64,000 nt of DNA from Pseudomonas helleri. Lineage in GTDB: Bacteria > Pseudomonadota > Gammaproteobacteria > Pseudomonadales > Pseudomonadaceae. The translations under genes and the position numbers were made by a program. Below the pieces are notes generated by a model. That model had not been told where the DNA came from. It made no database searches and saw only the letters and a list, made by a program, of their open reading frames with translations. The stretch covers positions 124,001-188,000 of the forward strand of contig NZ_JYLD01000002.1 in the NCBI RefSeq assembly GCF_001043025.1, read 5' to 3'. Of this stretch, positions 19,339-28,411 are shown in pieces; within the stretch, counting starts at the first letter, position 1; each line of letters opens with the position of its first letter.

Positions 19339-20340
19339 TCAAGCCTCAGCCACAGAAGACAATGCGGGCATGCTCAGTGTCGGCATGGCCGCGCGCGGGA
19401 TCAGCGCCCCGGGGTGTTGCACCACTTGCGCGGCCAGCCGATGGCCCCAGCGCGCCGCCAGTGCGGGCTCGCCACCTTGCAAACGGCAAGCAAGGTACGC
19501 CGCGCTAAACGAGTCGCCCGCCGCGGTGGTGTCAACGATGTGCTGTACATGTTCGGCGGGCACTTCAAAGTGCCCCGCCGCGCACTGAATCAAGCACGAG
19601 GCCGCGCCACGTTTAAGCGCGACTTCGCCCACGCCGAAGGCTTTATAGGCGCGAAACAGTTCTGTGTGATCGGCATAACCGAACAGCGCAGCGTCGTCTT
19701 CCCAGGTGATCAGGGCCAGGTCAGTCAGGCGCAGCATGTCGCTGTAGGCCTGGCGTGCGGCGTGCACGTCGGGCCATAAATGGGGGCGGTAATTGTTGTC
19801 GAAGACGATGCGGGTTCCGGCCGCTCGGGCCAGGCTCAGGGCTTGCATCAAGCGTTCGCGGCCACCGGGCGTGAGGATCGCCAGGCTGATGCCGCTGACA
19901 TACACATAGTCATAATCGGCCAACGCACTGAGCAAGGCATCGGCTTGCGGCCCGTCGAACACCCGGCGGGCGGCGGCTTCGCCACGCCAGTAGGCAAAAC
20001 GGCGTTCGCCCTGGTCGTCGGTCTGGATAAAGTACAGCCCCGGCAGTGCATCGGGGATCACCCGAACGTGCTGGTCACCCACGCCTTCATCGCGCCACAT
20101 CTGGCGCATGGCAACGCTGAAAGCGTCTGCACCGACAGCCGTTATGTAGTCGACGACCATCGCGCTGCCCTGGCTGACACGGGCCAGGTAGACCGCCGCA
20201 TTCAGCGTGTCGCCGCCAAAGGTCTGGCTGAACGTCGCGCCCGGCTCACCGCGCATCTCAATCATGCACTCGCCAATCAACGCCACCTTGAGGGGGCGAG
20301 ATCGTTCGGCCTGTGGGCAATGCCCGAGCATTACTGTCAT
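19339..20340 (-). CDS. kdgK: 2-dehydro-3-deoxygluconokinase (PfkB family)
   Basis: Phosphorylates KDG to KDPG with ATP. About 333 residues from ATG 20340; a TTG at 20367 would add nine residues but lacks support. The PfkB features are '[11 protein letters not shown]', '[17 protein letters not shown]' and the catalytic '[16 protein letters not shown]' near the C-terminus with its essential Asp. It is the first gene of the minus-strand cluster. Two KdgR-like operators lie directly upstream, in the gap shared with the divergent regulator. Confidence 0.93.
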   Translation of the reverse strand: MTVMLGHCPQAERSRPLKVALIGECMIEMRGEPGATFSQTFGGDTLNAAVYLARVSQGSAMVVDYITAVGADAFSVAMRQMWRDEGVGDQHVRVIPDALPGLYFIQTDDQGERRFAYWRGEAAARRVFDGPQADALLSALADYDYVYVSGISLAILTPGGRERLMQALSLARAAGTRIVFDNNYRPHLWPDVHAARQAYSDMLRLTDLALITWEDDAALFGYADHTELFRAYKAFGVGEVALKRGAASCLIQCAAGHFEVPAEHVQHIVDTTAAGDSFSAAYLACRLQGGEPALAARWGHRLAAQVVQHPGALIPRAAMPTLSMPALSSVAEA

Positions 20341-20411
20341 CACTGCGCGCCTTGTGTTTTGCGTCAACGCAGACCCGTAAGGGAGGGTCTTGTGCAGCGC
20401 TATTATTGTTT

Positions 20412-20428
20412 TCGAAACGGCGTTTCAT
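20412..20428. promoter_or_regulatory. KdgR operator 1
   Basis: GAAAC-GGC-GTTTC (20414-20426) is flanked by TC on the left and ATT on the right. It closely matches the known KdgR box core (TGAAAC-N3-GTTTCA). It sits about 70 bases upstream of kdgK and 115 upstream of the regulator gene. Confidence 0.75.
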
Positions 20429-20478
20429 TTTTTAGCTTGTGGCCGATTCTAATCTTAATTCCGGCACCGTCAAGCAAA

Positions 20479-20496
20479 ATGGAACAGCGTTTCGAT
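20479..20496. promoter_or_regulatory. KdgR operator 2
   Basis: GGAAC-AGC-GTTTC (20481-20493), with AAT before and GAT after, has the same 5-3-5 geometry as operator 1 and is one mismatch from GAAAC/GTTTC symmetry. The centres of the two sites are 67 bases apart. Confidence 0.68.
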
Positions 20497-20541
20497 TCGC
20501 CAGGGTATATCCTTGTTTTTTTTAATTGTGTTGGAGCCTCC

Positions 20542-21321
20542 ATGGACAACAGCACCACCCAAAACAATGAACTGGTGTCGGCCGTAGGGCGGACCATGGC
20601 TGTGCTTGAAACCCTGGCCGAACACCCTGAAGAAAGCGGCGTGTCAGAAATCGCGCAAAAGCTGGACATGTCAAAAAGCACGGTTTACCGCTTTTTGCAG
20701 TCGCTCAAAGCCCGCGGCTATGTGGTCCAGGATGCCGAGGACCGCTACCGCCTCAGCGTTCGCCTGTTCGAACTGGGCGCTCAGGCCCTGCCCCACCTGG
20801 ACATCGTGCGCGAAGCCGAACCGGGCATGCGGCGCATCAATGAGCTGACCGGCGAGACCGTGCACTTGGGCATCCTCGACGAGGGCAGCATCGTTTACGT
20901 GCACAAGATCGACTCCAAGTACAACCTGCGCATGTACTCGCGCATCGGCCGCCGCGCCCCGTTGTACTGCACCGGGATTGGCAAAGTGCTGATGGCCTGG
21001 CTGGAAGAAGACGAGTTGCTTGCGCACCTGCGCGAAGAAAGTTTTGAACGTCGAACCGCCAATACCCTCACCAGCATTGATGAGTACCTGCACGAACTGG
21101 CGTTGGTGCGCGAGCAAGGCTATGGCGAAGACCATGAGGAATTCGAAGACAACATGCGCTGCCTGGCGGCGCCGATCAGGGACCGCTTTGGCCATGTGAT
21201 CGGTGGCATGAGCGTGTCCTTTCCGTGCTTTCGCTTTCGCGAAGAACTGAAACAGGACTACGTCAAACAACTGATGGAAGCCTCGCAACAAATCTCCAGC
21301 CAATTGGGCTGGCGCCCATAG
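20542..21321 (+). CDS. kdgR: IclR-family repressor, KdgR-like
   Basis: A 259-residue regulator starting at ATG 20542 with GGAG five to eight bases upstream. An in-frame opening back to 19780 runs antisense through kdgK and was rejected. The N-terminal HTH is 'SGVSEIAQKLDMSKSTVYRFLQSLKARGYV'; the C-terminal IclR effector domain includes 'LGILDEGSIVYVHKI', 'PLYCTGIGKVLMAWL' and 'AAPIRDRFGHVIGGMSVSFP'. Its position and the two KdgR-type operators suggest it represses kdgK and the uronate genes and is released by KDG. Confidence 0.9.
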   Translation: MDNSTTQNNELVSAVGRTMAVLETLAEHPEESGVSEIAQKLDMSKSTVYRFLQSLKARGYVVQDAEDRYRLSVRLFELGAQALPHLDIVREAEPGMRRINELTGETVHLGILDEGSIVYVHKIDSKYNLRMYSRIGRRAPLYCTGIGKVLMAWLEEDELLAHLREESFERRTANTLTSIDEYLHELALVREQGYGEDHEEFEDNMRCLAAPIRDRFGHVIGGMSVSFPCFRFREELKQDYVKQLMEASQQISSQLGWRP

Positions 21322-21652
21322 AGGTGATGTGGGTGTCGCAGTCGACACCCACAACAAGTAATCCTGAAATTTAGGAAGCGTCCTACAGACCTTGATGCTA
21401 GTTACTGCTAGTTTTGCCGAGGTAATTAGATGACGCATTTTTAAATCACACGGGACTTAAACATGACCACGTTCAAGACATTAGTAACGATCCAACTTGC
21501 CTTGAACTTTGGTTATATCTCACTCGAAGTCCCTTGACGTTAATCCCTATATTCAGCCCCCATACAAACCCCATGCTTACTGTTGCAACGCCAACTTTAT
21601 TAAGTGCCTCTGCGTGAGGCATTAACAGGTCAGAAGTGTTGGAGATAACGCC
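21322..21652. other. Intergenic region with two hairpins
   Basis: A 331-base gap. GTGGGTGTCG-CAGT-CGACACCCAC (21329-21352), a perfect 10-bp stem without a U-tract, probably ends the kdgR transcript. TGCCTC-TGCGT-GAGGCA (21605-21621) lies in the 5' leader of the next gene, before its GGAG (21641-21644). Nothing else was recognised. Confidence 0.6.
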
Positions 21653-23749
21653 ATGAGGCTCTCTTGCGTTCCGCCAGTTGCTGCATCACTGATTGCCACT
21701 ACCGAAAACATCTTACATATCGCGCCGGTGTCCAGTGGCTGGAAAGCCGATGCGCCCAGTAATGTCATCTTTCTGCCCCCGACATTAACCAAACAAACAC
21801 TGCTGATACAGATCGCACTGCTGCGCCCGTCAACCCTCGTTGTCGGGGATCAAAGCATTGATGCCGAGGTCATTGACCTGTGGCGAACGTGCCACCCATT
21901 CGGCGATCTTGTGCTGATTCGCAGAGGCTCGAGCCTGGATAAAGTGCGGCTGGACCTGTGCGCGCCCAACCATGTTCGGGTGATCAATACGCCGGGGGTC
22001 AACGCGCCGCATGTAGCGGCCTATATCGCCCATTGGCTGACATTTGCCGATGGAGGCACAGCACAGGCTGTTAGCGTGCTGGGCTACGGCAATGTCGGCA
22101 AAGCCCTGGTTAATCTGTTGCTTGAGCAAAACCCGGACATCCGGGTCAAGGTGTTAGTGCGCCCCGGCCAAACGCCAGCGCCGGTTAACCGGGTCTCATT
22201 TGTCGTTGACTGGCTTGAAGCACTGCAAGGGGCGCACGCTGTTGCGATCTGTTTGTCGCTGAATGAGGACTCCACCCAGCGCATTGACCGTGCCCTCATT
22301 GAGAGCCTGAACCCTCAGGCCCGGGTGGTCTGTGTCGCCAAACCGGAGGTGTTCAGCGATGCGGCGTTGCAGGCTCTGGCAAAGGCTCAAGGCATCCAGT
22401 TGATCGTCGACTACGGGCCCGCAACACTGGATGCCTTTCGTCTGCGCACCCTGGCGCTCGGTTGTAGCACCTCAACGTGGTGCAAGCCGGCGACGCTGAC
22501 GACGCAGGCGGCAACCACTGAAGCCTGCCATCGCGACCTTGACTATGCCGTCTGCGTGCAACTGAGCCTCACCGCCTTGCGCGGCCTTGTCAGGCGTCAA
22601 TGTGCCCACTCTCTGATGATCCCGACCAAGCCGGTAGAGGCCGGTGCGCCCAGCGTGTCGATTATTGGCAGAGGCATCAATGGTTTGCTCCAGGCGGTGA
22701 TGTGCCGCTTGGCGAATTATCAGGTCACAGTCTACGGCGGGGATCAGGAGAGCGATGGCGCCAGTCACAAGAACGTCAATATGCGCCATCTGTCTGCAAC
22801 GGAGACGGCGGCAAAGCCGCTGCATAACGACTACCTGCTCCCCGCCAACCAACACTTGGCCATTGCGTGCAACCGCGCAGGCATCGAGCTGTTTGAAAAG
22901 CTCCTGGCTGACAACCCGTCACTGCGCCCCTTCGCCAAGGCGGGGATTGTGCGCGCCTATCGGGAAGGTGACGAAGGCGTAGACGCGGCCATTGGCGAGC
23001 AACGCGCGATTGAACGCTCACCCTGGCCGAGTGGCAGGCCGGGTGGCGAGTTGCTGGAGATCAGCCAGCAGCAATTTGAGGCCAGGTATGCAATGCCCGG
23101 GATCAGTCGCGCCATTGAGGTATCGGGCTACGACCTGGCGTTTGTCGAGGTGATGGCCGAGTTGGTGACGCTTTTGCAGCGCGCCGGGGTTCAGTTCCGG
23201 CCCCAGCGTCTGAGCCGGGGGCAAATTACCGACCTGAGCAGAGAGCACTTCGTCATCACCGCCATGGGCGTTGAGCAACCAGACGTCTTACCGATCACTG
23301 GCTGGTTTTTCAAATTGATCGCTATCGGCAACGAAGGCGCCGATCTGCGCGGGGTCAAGTTGCACTACGCGTTGCCAATCGGCGTCATGAATTGCCGCCT
23401 GGACGCAGACCACATTCTTGTCTCCGGCGGCCAGGTACCACCCGATGCAAGCCCGGCGGATAAACAACAGATACTCGCCGCCTGCCTGGCCGCTGTTGCC
23501 CGGCACTTCCCAAACGCCTATGCCAAGGCGATCGAAAGTGACAACTTACAGATCATTGAATGCACACGGCCCGGTACTCAAGATGGCCTGTCGATTGTGC
23601 ATTGGTGTGCATTTAATCGTGTTGCCGCCGGGGCAACTTATGCCGGAGGCACAACACAAGGTTTAGTGTGGGCCTCTTTGGTTCAAGAACTTATTCAAGC
23701 AAGGGCACTGACGCTCTCTGGCGTACCTGTGAATAAAAAACACTATTAA
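21653..23749 (+). CDS. Fusion of a 2-hydroxyacid dehydrogenase-like domain and a DAO-type FAD oxidoreductase
   Basis: A 698-residue cytoplasmic protein. Residues about 60-310 resemble D-2-hydroxyacid dehydrogenases: 'VINTPGVNAPHVAAYIAHWL' and NAD motif GYGNVG (144-149). The usual catalytic Arg-Gly after the sixth strand is replaced by Lys-Pro (230-231), and the catalytic His loop is not evident. Residues about 333-690 resemble D-amino-acid oxidase/glycine oxidase proteins: FAD motif 'IIGRGINGLLQAV' (339-344) and a C-terminal 'GTQDGLSIV...GATYAGGTTQGLVWAS'. The next genes import amino acids, so a role in amino or imino acid oxidation is plausible. No name can be given safely. Confidence 0.75.
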   Translation: MRLSCVPPVAASLIATTENILHIAPVSSGWKADAPSNVIFLPPTLTKQTLLIQIALLRPSTLVVGDQSIDAEVIDLWRTCHPFGDLVLIRRGSSLDKVRLDLCAPNHVRVINTPGVNAPHVAAYIAHWLTFADGGTAQAVSVLGYGNVGKALVNLLLEQNPDIRVKVLVRPGQTPAPVNRVSFVVDWLEALQGAHAVAICLSLNEDSTQRIDRALIESLNPQARVVCVAKPEVFSDAALQALAKAQGIQLIVDYGPATLDAFRLRTLALGCSTSTWCKPATLTTQAATTEACHRDLDYAVCVQLSLTALRGLVRRQCAHSLMIPTKPVEAGAPSVSIIGRGINGLLQAVMCRLANYQVTVYGGDQESDGASHKNVNMRHLSATETAAKPLHNDYLLPANQHLAIACNRAGIELFEKLLADNPSLRPFAKAGIVRAYREGDEGVDAAIGEQRAIERSPWPSGRPGGELLEISQQQFEARYAMPGISRAIEVSGYDLAFVEVMAELVTLLQRAGVQFRPQRLSRGQITDLSREHFVITAMGVEQPDVLPITGWFFKLIAIGNEGADLRGVKLHYALPIGVMNCRLDADHILVSGGQVPPDASPADKQQILAACLAAVARHFPNAYAKAIESDNLQIIECTRPGTQDGLSIVHWCAFNRVAAGATYAGGTTQGLVWASLVQELIQARALTLSGVPVNKKHY

Positions 23750-23911
23750 AGGCTGTTTATAAAAAACGCTCTTGGCTAGCCCATTTAAACCTTCATTGAC
23801 TTAGTGCCGCACATTTAATGAGGCTGGCACTTACTTCGCTCAACACTTATTTGAACGCGAAGACACTCAAGCATCCGATAACAACAATGAAACATCACTT
23901 GAGGCATTGGA

Positions 23912-24943
23912 ATGAATAGATTGAAACTTGCTGGGCTCACACTCGCCGCCACGTCCCTGATGGGTCTTGCCAGTGGCGCCTCGGCGGGCGCCACACTGGA
24001 CGCCATCCAGAAGAAAGGGTTTATCCAATGCGGTGTCTCCGATGGTTTACCGGGCTTCTCGGTACCGGATGCCCACGGCAAGATCCTGGGGATCGACGCT
24101 GACGTCTGCCGCGCGGTGGCTGCCGCCGTGTTTGGTGACGCCAGCAAGGTCAAATTCAGCCAGTTAAATGCCAAGGAGCGTTTCACTGCCCTGCAATCGG
24201 GCGAAATCGACATCTTGTCGCGCAACACCACCATGACCAGCTCCCGCGATGCAGGAATGGGCATGAAATTCCCGGGGTTTATCGCCTACTACGACGGCGT
24301 TGGTTTTTTGGTCAACAAAAAGCTCGGTGTAAAAAGTGCCAAGGAGCTGGACGGAGCAACCCTGTGCATCCTCGCCGGGACCACTACCGAGCTGAACGTG
24401 TCCGACTACTTTCGCGCTAATAAGCTGAAGTACAGCCCGATCACCTTCGACACCTCCGATGAAAGCGCCAAGTCGCTGGAGTCCGGCCGCTGTGACGTAC
24501 TGAGTTCCGACAAGTCCCAACTCTACGCACAGCGCAGCAAACTGGCCCACCCTGACGATTACGTCGTCCTGCCAGAAACCATTTCCAAAGAACCGCTGGG
24601 CCCTATCGTGCGCAACGGTGACGACGACTGGCTGGCCATCGTGCGCTGGGTGGGTTACGCCATGCTCAACGCTGAAGAAGCGGGCATTACGTCGAAGAAC
24701 GTGGAAGCTCAAGCCAAGACCAGCAAGAACCCCGACGTAGCCCGCCTGCTGGGTGCCGACGGCGAATACGGCAAAGACCTGAAGTTGCGCAAGGACTGGG
24801 TGGTGCAGATCGTCAAACAAGTCGGCAACTACGGCGAAGTCTTTGAGAGAAACCTGGGCAAAGGCAGCCCTCTGCAAATTGACCGCGGGCTAAACGCACT
24901 GTGGAACAACGGCGGCATTCAATACGCACCGCCTGTGCGCTGA
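23912..24943 (+). CDS. aapJ: Amino-acid ABC transporter, periplasmic binding protein (AapJ/BztA type)
   Basis: A 343-residue precursor with signal peptide MNRLKLAGLTLAATSLMGLASGASA. The PBP2 domain includes 'GVSDGLPGFSVPDAHGKILGIDADVCRAVAAAVFGD', 'LQSGEIDILSRNTTMTSSRD' and 'LSSDKSQLYAQRSKL', typical of general L-amino-acid binding proteins of Rhizobium AapJ/Rhodobacter BztA. It captures polar/general amino acids in the periplasm for the permeases downstream. A strong stem-loop follows the stop codon. Confidence 0.92.
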   Translation: MNRLKLAGLTLAATSLMGLASGASAGATLDAIQKKGFIQCGVSDGLPGFSVPDAHGKILGIDADVCRAVAAAVFGDASKVKFSQLNAKERFTALQSGEIDILSRNTTMTSSRDAGMGMKFPGFIAYYDGVGFLVNKKLGVKSAKELDGATLCILAGTTTELNVSDYFRANKLKYSPITFDTSDESAKSLESGRCDVLSSDKSQLYAQRSKLAHPDDYVVLPETISKEPLGPIVRNGDDDWLAIVRWVGYAMLNAEEAGITSKNVEAQAKTSKNPDVARLLGADGEYGKDLKLRKDWVVQIVKQVGNYGEVFERNLGKGSPLQIDRGLNALWNNGGIQYAPPVR

Positions 24944-24957
24944 TCGTTGAATGCGTT

Positions 24958-24985
24958 GTCGCCCGGCGGTTGATCGCCGGGCGAC
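24958..24985 (+). terminator. Strong stem-loop between binding-protein and permease genes
   Basis: GTCGCCCGGCG (24958-24968), loop GTTGAT, CGCCGGGCGAC (24975-24985): 11 perfect base pairs, very GC-rich, with a T6 run only ten bases later. In ABC operons such elements protect the upstream mRNA and attenuate read-through, so that binding protein exceeds permease. Confidence 0.75.
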
Positions 24986-25013
24986 GTTCTGTTGCTTTTT
25001 TCCGGGGCATTAC

Positions 25014-26195
25014 ATGCAAAACCTAATCGACGCACCCAAGCAGAAGCTGCGCTTCAGCGATCCCAAAGTGCGTGAGTGGCTGTTTCAGATCATTACGATT
25101 GTGGCGGTCGTTTCACTGGGCTGGTACCTGTTCAATAACACCCAGACCAACCTGCAACACCGAGGGATCACCTCGGGTTTCGAGTTTCTTGAGCGCAGTG
25201 CCGGTTTCGGTATCGCGCAGCATTTAATCGATTACAAAGAATCGGACAGCTATGCCAGAGTCTTTGTCATCGGCTTGCTCAACACCTTGCTGGTGACGGT
25301 GATTGGCGTGGTGCTGGCCACCCTCCTCGGCTTCATCATCGGCGTGGCGCGTTTGTCCCCCAACTGGATGATCAACAAGCTGGCGACGGTGTATGTGGAA
25401 GTGTTCCGTAACATTCCGCCGCTGCTGCAAATCCTGTTCTGGTACTTCGCGGTGTTCCTGAGCATGCCAGGACCGCGCAATAGCCATAACTTCAATGACA
25501 CCTTCTTTGTCAGCAGCCGGGGTCTGAACATGCCCGCGGCGCTGGCCGCTGACGGCTTTTGGCCATTTGCATGCAGCGTGCTGCTTGCCCTCGTTACTGT
25601 CGGCTTGATGGTGCGCCGGGCCAACCAACACTTTGAAGCCACCGGCCAACCGTTTCATAAGTTCTGGGCCGGGCTGGGCTTGCTGCTGGTGATTCCCGGG
25701 GCATGCGCGCTGATTTTTGGCGCGCCGCTGCAGTGGGAAATGCCCGAGCTCAAGGGTTTCAACTTTGTCGGTGGCTGGGTGCTGATCCCGGAGCTGCTGG
25801 CGCTTACCCTGGCCCTGACGGTGTACACCGCAGCGTTTATCGCCGAGATCGTGCGCTCGGGCATCACCTCGGTCAGCCACGGCCAGACCGAAGCCGCACG
25901 CTCCCTGGGCCTGCGCCCCGGGCCGACGCTGCGCAAGGTGATCATCCCGCAAGCCCTGCGGGTGATCATTCCGCCGCTGACCAGCCAATACCTCAACCTG
26001 GCAAAAAACTCGTCTTTGGCGGCCGGGATCGGCTATCCGGAAATGGTTTCGTTGTTTGCCGGAACGGTGCTCAACCAGACCGGCCAGGCCATTGAAGTCA
26101 TTGCGATCACCATGAGCGTGTACCTGGCGATCAGCATCAGCATTTCTTTGCTGATGAACGTTTACAACAAACGCATCGCGCTGATCGAACGCTAA
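25014..26195 (+). CDS. aapQ: Amino-acid ABC transporter permease (AapQ/BztB type)
   Basis: A 393-residue membrane permease from ATG 25014 (MQNLIDAPKQKLRFSDPKVREW). An in-frame reading from 24951 would start inside the intergenic stem-loop. It has the family's long N-terminal periplasmic part, several TM segments and the ABC permease EAA loop 'GQTEAARSLGLRPGPTLRKVIIPQALRVIIPPL'. It pairs with AapM to form the inner-membrane channel. Confidence 0.92.
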   Translation: MQNLIDAPKQKLRFSDPKVREWLFQIITIVAVVSLGWYLFNNTQTNLQHRGITSGFEFLERSAGFGIAQHLIDYKESDSYARVFVIGLLNTLLVTVIGVVLATLLGFIIGVARLSPNWMINKLATVYVEVFRNIPPLLQILFWYFAVFLSMPGPRNSHNFNDTFFVSSRGLNMPAALAADGFWPFACSVLLALVTVGLMVRRANQHFEATGQPFHKFWAGLGLLLVIPGACALIFGAPLQWEMPELKGFNFVGGWVLIPELLALTLALTVYTAAFIAEIVRSGITSVSHGQTEAARSLGLRPGPTLRKVIIPQALRVIIPPLTSQYLNLAKNSSLAAGIGYPEMVSLFAGTVLNQTGQAIEVIAITMSVYLAISISISLLMNVYNKRIALIER

Positions 26196-26205
26196 GGAGA
26201 CGGCC

Positions 26206-27303
26206 ATGACGACTCATCATTTCAAACCCGACCTGCCGCCCCCGAACAAGGTGTTCGGCCCCATCGCATGGATGCGTACCCACTTGTTCAGCGGTGCTTT
26301 CAACACCCTGCTGACGTTGCTGGCGTTCTACCTGCTGTACCTGACAGTGCCGCCGCTGGTGCAGTGGACGATCCTTGACGCGAACTGGACAGGCAGCACC
26401 CGCGCCGACTGCACCCGGTCAGGCGCCTGCTGGGTGTTCATTCAGCAGCGCTTCGGGCAGTTCATGTATGGCTACTACCCCGCTGACCTGCGCTGGCGCG
26501 TCGACCTGACCGTGTGGCTGGCCGTCATCGGCGCGGCGCCGTTGTTTATCTCTCGCTTTACGCACAAGGCCATTTACGGCGTGGGCTTTCTGGTGGTGTA
26601 CCCGGTTCTGGCCTTCACCCTGCTGCATGGCGGTTATTGGGGCCTGACCAGCGTGTCGACCAGCCAGTGGGGCGGCCTGATGCTGACACTGGTGATCGCC
26701 ACCGTCGGCATTGCAGGCGCGTTGCCTTTAGGCATCGTGCTGGCATTGGGGCGCCGTTCGAACATGCCGGCGATTCGCGTGGTGTGCGTGACCTTCATCG
26801 AGTTCTGGCGCGGCGTGCCATTGATCACGGTGCTGTTTATGTCGTCGGTGATGCTGCCGTTGTTCCTGCCCGAAGGCATGAACTTCGACAAGCTGCTGCG
26901 GGCGCTGATTGGCGTGATTCTGTTCCAGTCGGCCTACGTGGCTGAAGTGGTGCGCGGCGGTCTGCAAGCCATCCCCAAAGGCCAGTACGAAGCAGCCGCA
27001 GCGATGGGCCTGGGTTACTGGCGCAGCATGGGTCTGGTGATTTTGCCGCAAGCCTTGAAGCTGGTGATTCCGGGCATCGTGAACACCTTTATTGCGCTGT
27101 TCAAGGACACGAGCCTTGTGATCATCATCGGTCTGTTTGACCTGCTCAACAGCGTCAAGCAAGCCGCCGCCGACCCTAAATGGCTGGGCATGGCCACTGA
27201 AGGCTATGTGTTTGCCGCCCTGGTGTTCTGGATGTTCTGTTTTGGCATGTCGCGCTACTCCATGCATTTGGAACGCAAGCTCGACACCGGTCATAAGCGT
27301 TAG
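26206..27303 (+). CDS. aapM: Amino-acid ABC transporter permease (AapM/BztC type)
   Basis: A 365-residue permease with about eight hydrophobic segments and the EAA loop '[38 protein letters not shown]'. '[27 protein letters not shown]' is characteristic of the polar amino acid permease family. It starts ten bases after aapQ. Confidence 0.92.
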   Translation: MTTHHFKPDLPPPNKVFGPIAWMRTHLFSGAFNTLLTLLAFYLLYLTVPPLVQWTILDANWTGSTRADCTRSGACWVFIQQRFGQFMYGYYPADLRWRVDLTVWLAVIGAAPLFISRFTHKAIYGVGFLVVYPVLAFTLLHGGYWGLTSVSTSQWGGLMLTLVIATVGIAGALPLGIVLALGRRSNMPAIRVVCVTFIEFWRGVPLITVLFMSSVMLPLFLPEGMNFDKLLRALIGVILFQSAYVAEVVRGGLQAIPKGQYEAAAAMGLGYWRSMGLVILPQALKLVIPGIVNTFIALFKDTSLVIIIGLFDLLNSVKQAAADPKWLGMATEGYVFAALVFWMFCFGMSRYSMHLERKLDTGHKR

Positions 27304-27313
27304 GAGTTCTGCG

Positions 27314-28078
27314 ATGAATGAAGCAATCAAACACCCTGTCAGCCCTGCCGGGATTATCCAGATGCAGGACGTCAACAAGTGGTACAGCCAGTTCCACGTG
27401 TTGAAAGACATCAACCTGAACGTCAACCAGGGCGAGCGAATTGTGCTGTGCGGCCCGTCGGGTTCGGGTAAATCCACCACCATCCGCTGCCTTAATCGCC
27501 TTGAAGAGCACCAGCAAGGCCGCATCGTGGTCGATGGCGTGGAACTGACCAACGACCTCAAACAGATCGAAGCGATTCGCCGTGAAGTGGGCATGGTGTT
27601 CCAGCACTTCAACCTCTTCCCGCACCTGACCATTTTGCAAAACTGCACGCTGGCGCCGATGTGGGTACGCAAGATGCCCAAGCGCCAGGCCGAAGAAATC
27701 GCCATGCATTATCTGGAGCGCGTGCGTATTCCGGAGCAGGCCCACAAGTACCCCGGCCAGTTGTCTGGCGGCCAACAGCAGCGCGTGGCCATCGCCCGCG
27801 CCTTGTGCATGAAGCCCAAAATCATGCTGTTCGATGAGCCAACGTCAGCACTGGACCCGGAAATGGTCAAAGAGGTTCTGGACACCATGATTGGTTTGGC
27901 CGAAGACGGCATGACCATGCTCTGTGTGACCCATGAAATGGGCTTTGCCCGCACCGTGGCTGACCGGGTGATCTTCATGGACAAAGGTGGAATCGTCGAG
28001 CAGGCCGCGCCTGATGCCTTCTTCGATAACCCGCAAAATGAACGGACCCGGCTGTTCTTGAGCCAGATATTGCATTGA
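27314..28078 (+). CDS. aapP: Amino-acid ABC transporter ATPase (AapP/BztD type)
   Basis: A 254-residue ATPase from ATG 27314, preceded by AGGAG at 27303-27307. Walker A is '[20 protein letters not shown]', the signature is '[15 protein letters not shown]', Walker B is '[15 protein letters not shown]', and the H-loop is 'CVTHEMGFA'. It energises the AapQ/AapM pair. A 31-bp perfect palindrome lies 20 bases after its stop and probably ends the operon. Confidence 0.95.
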   Translation: MNEAIKHPVSPAGIIQMQDVNKWYSQFHVLKDINLNVNQGERIVLCGPSGSGKSTTIRCLNRLEEHQQGRIVVDGVELTNDLKQIEAIRREVGMVFQHFNLFPHLTILQNCTLAPMWVRKMPKRQAEEIAMHYLERVRIPEQAHKYPGQLSGGQQQRVAIARALCMKPKIMLFDEPTSALDPEMVKEVLDTMIGLAEDGMTMLCVTHEMGFARTVADRVIFMDKGGIVEQAAPDAFFDNPQNERTRLFLSQILH

Positions 28079-28097
28079 TGCCATAGGTTGTATTCCC

Positions 28098-28165
28098 CTG
28101 TAGGAGCGAGCTTGTCTCGCGATCTTTTAAGATCAAAAGATCGCGAGACAAGCTCGCTCCTACAG
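28098..28165. repeat. Perfect 31-bp inverted repeat (complete REP pair)
   Basis: The arm CTGTAGGAGCGAGCTTGTCT... (28098-28128) is repeated exactly in inverse at 28135-28165 around the 6-base loop AAGATC. This is the full form of the palindrome whose fragments occur at 2311, 9034 and 61370. A likely transcript terminator or stabiliser after aapP. Confidence 0.92.
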
Positions 28166-28411
28166 ACGTTTATGGGCTGAACAGCCGATAGCACAGTGCT
28201 ACTTTTCGCATCACTGCCGCATAATCCTGCCCGATTTTGAGTCACGCCCTGATTTAAAAAATCGTGTCAGGGCGCAAAAAAGTGCGCCCGTTTATACAGG
28301 AGCGACAAAGGATTAATACAGTGCGCCAATCTGCCGTACACGCCCAATAGAGGGCGCACATCCTGCAACAGGATAAATCGCTAAACCTCTAATAACTCCA
28401 AGGAAGACGTT
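28166..28411 (+). other. Leader/promoter region of the autotransporter
   Basis: 246 bases. CGCCCTGA (28245-28252) pairs with TCAGGGCG (28267-28274), followed by an A-run rather than a T-run. A 'GTGCGCC' motif recurs near 28282 and 28322. AAGGA (about 28401-28405) is the Shine-Dalgarno sequence of the GTG start at 28412. No gene seen. Confidence 0.45.

Noticed and set aside
19780..20541. A long in-frame extension of the IclR gene
   Set aside because: It runs antisense through kdgK and across both operators; the ATG at 20542 has a good Shine-Dalgarno and gives the family length.
21653..23749. The dehydrogenase-oxidase fusion as two genes joined by a sequencing error
   Set aside because: The frame is continuous, the linker region reads as normal protein, and no alternative stop/start with a ribosome site was seen near the junction (about 22640). 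It is kept as one gene, with the caveat stated in the finding.
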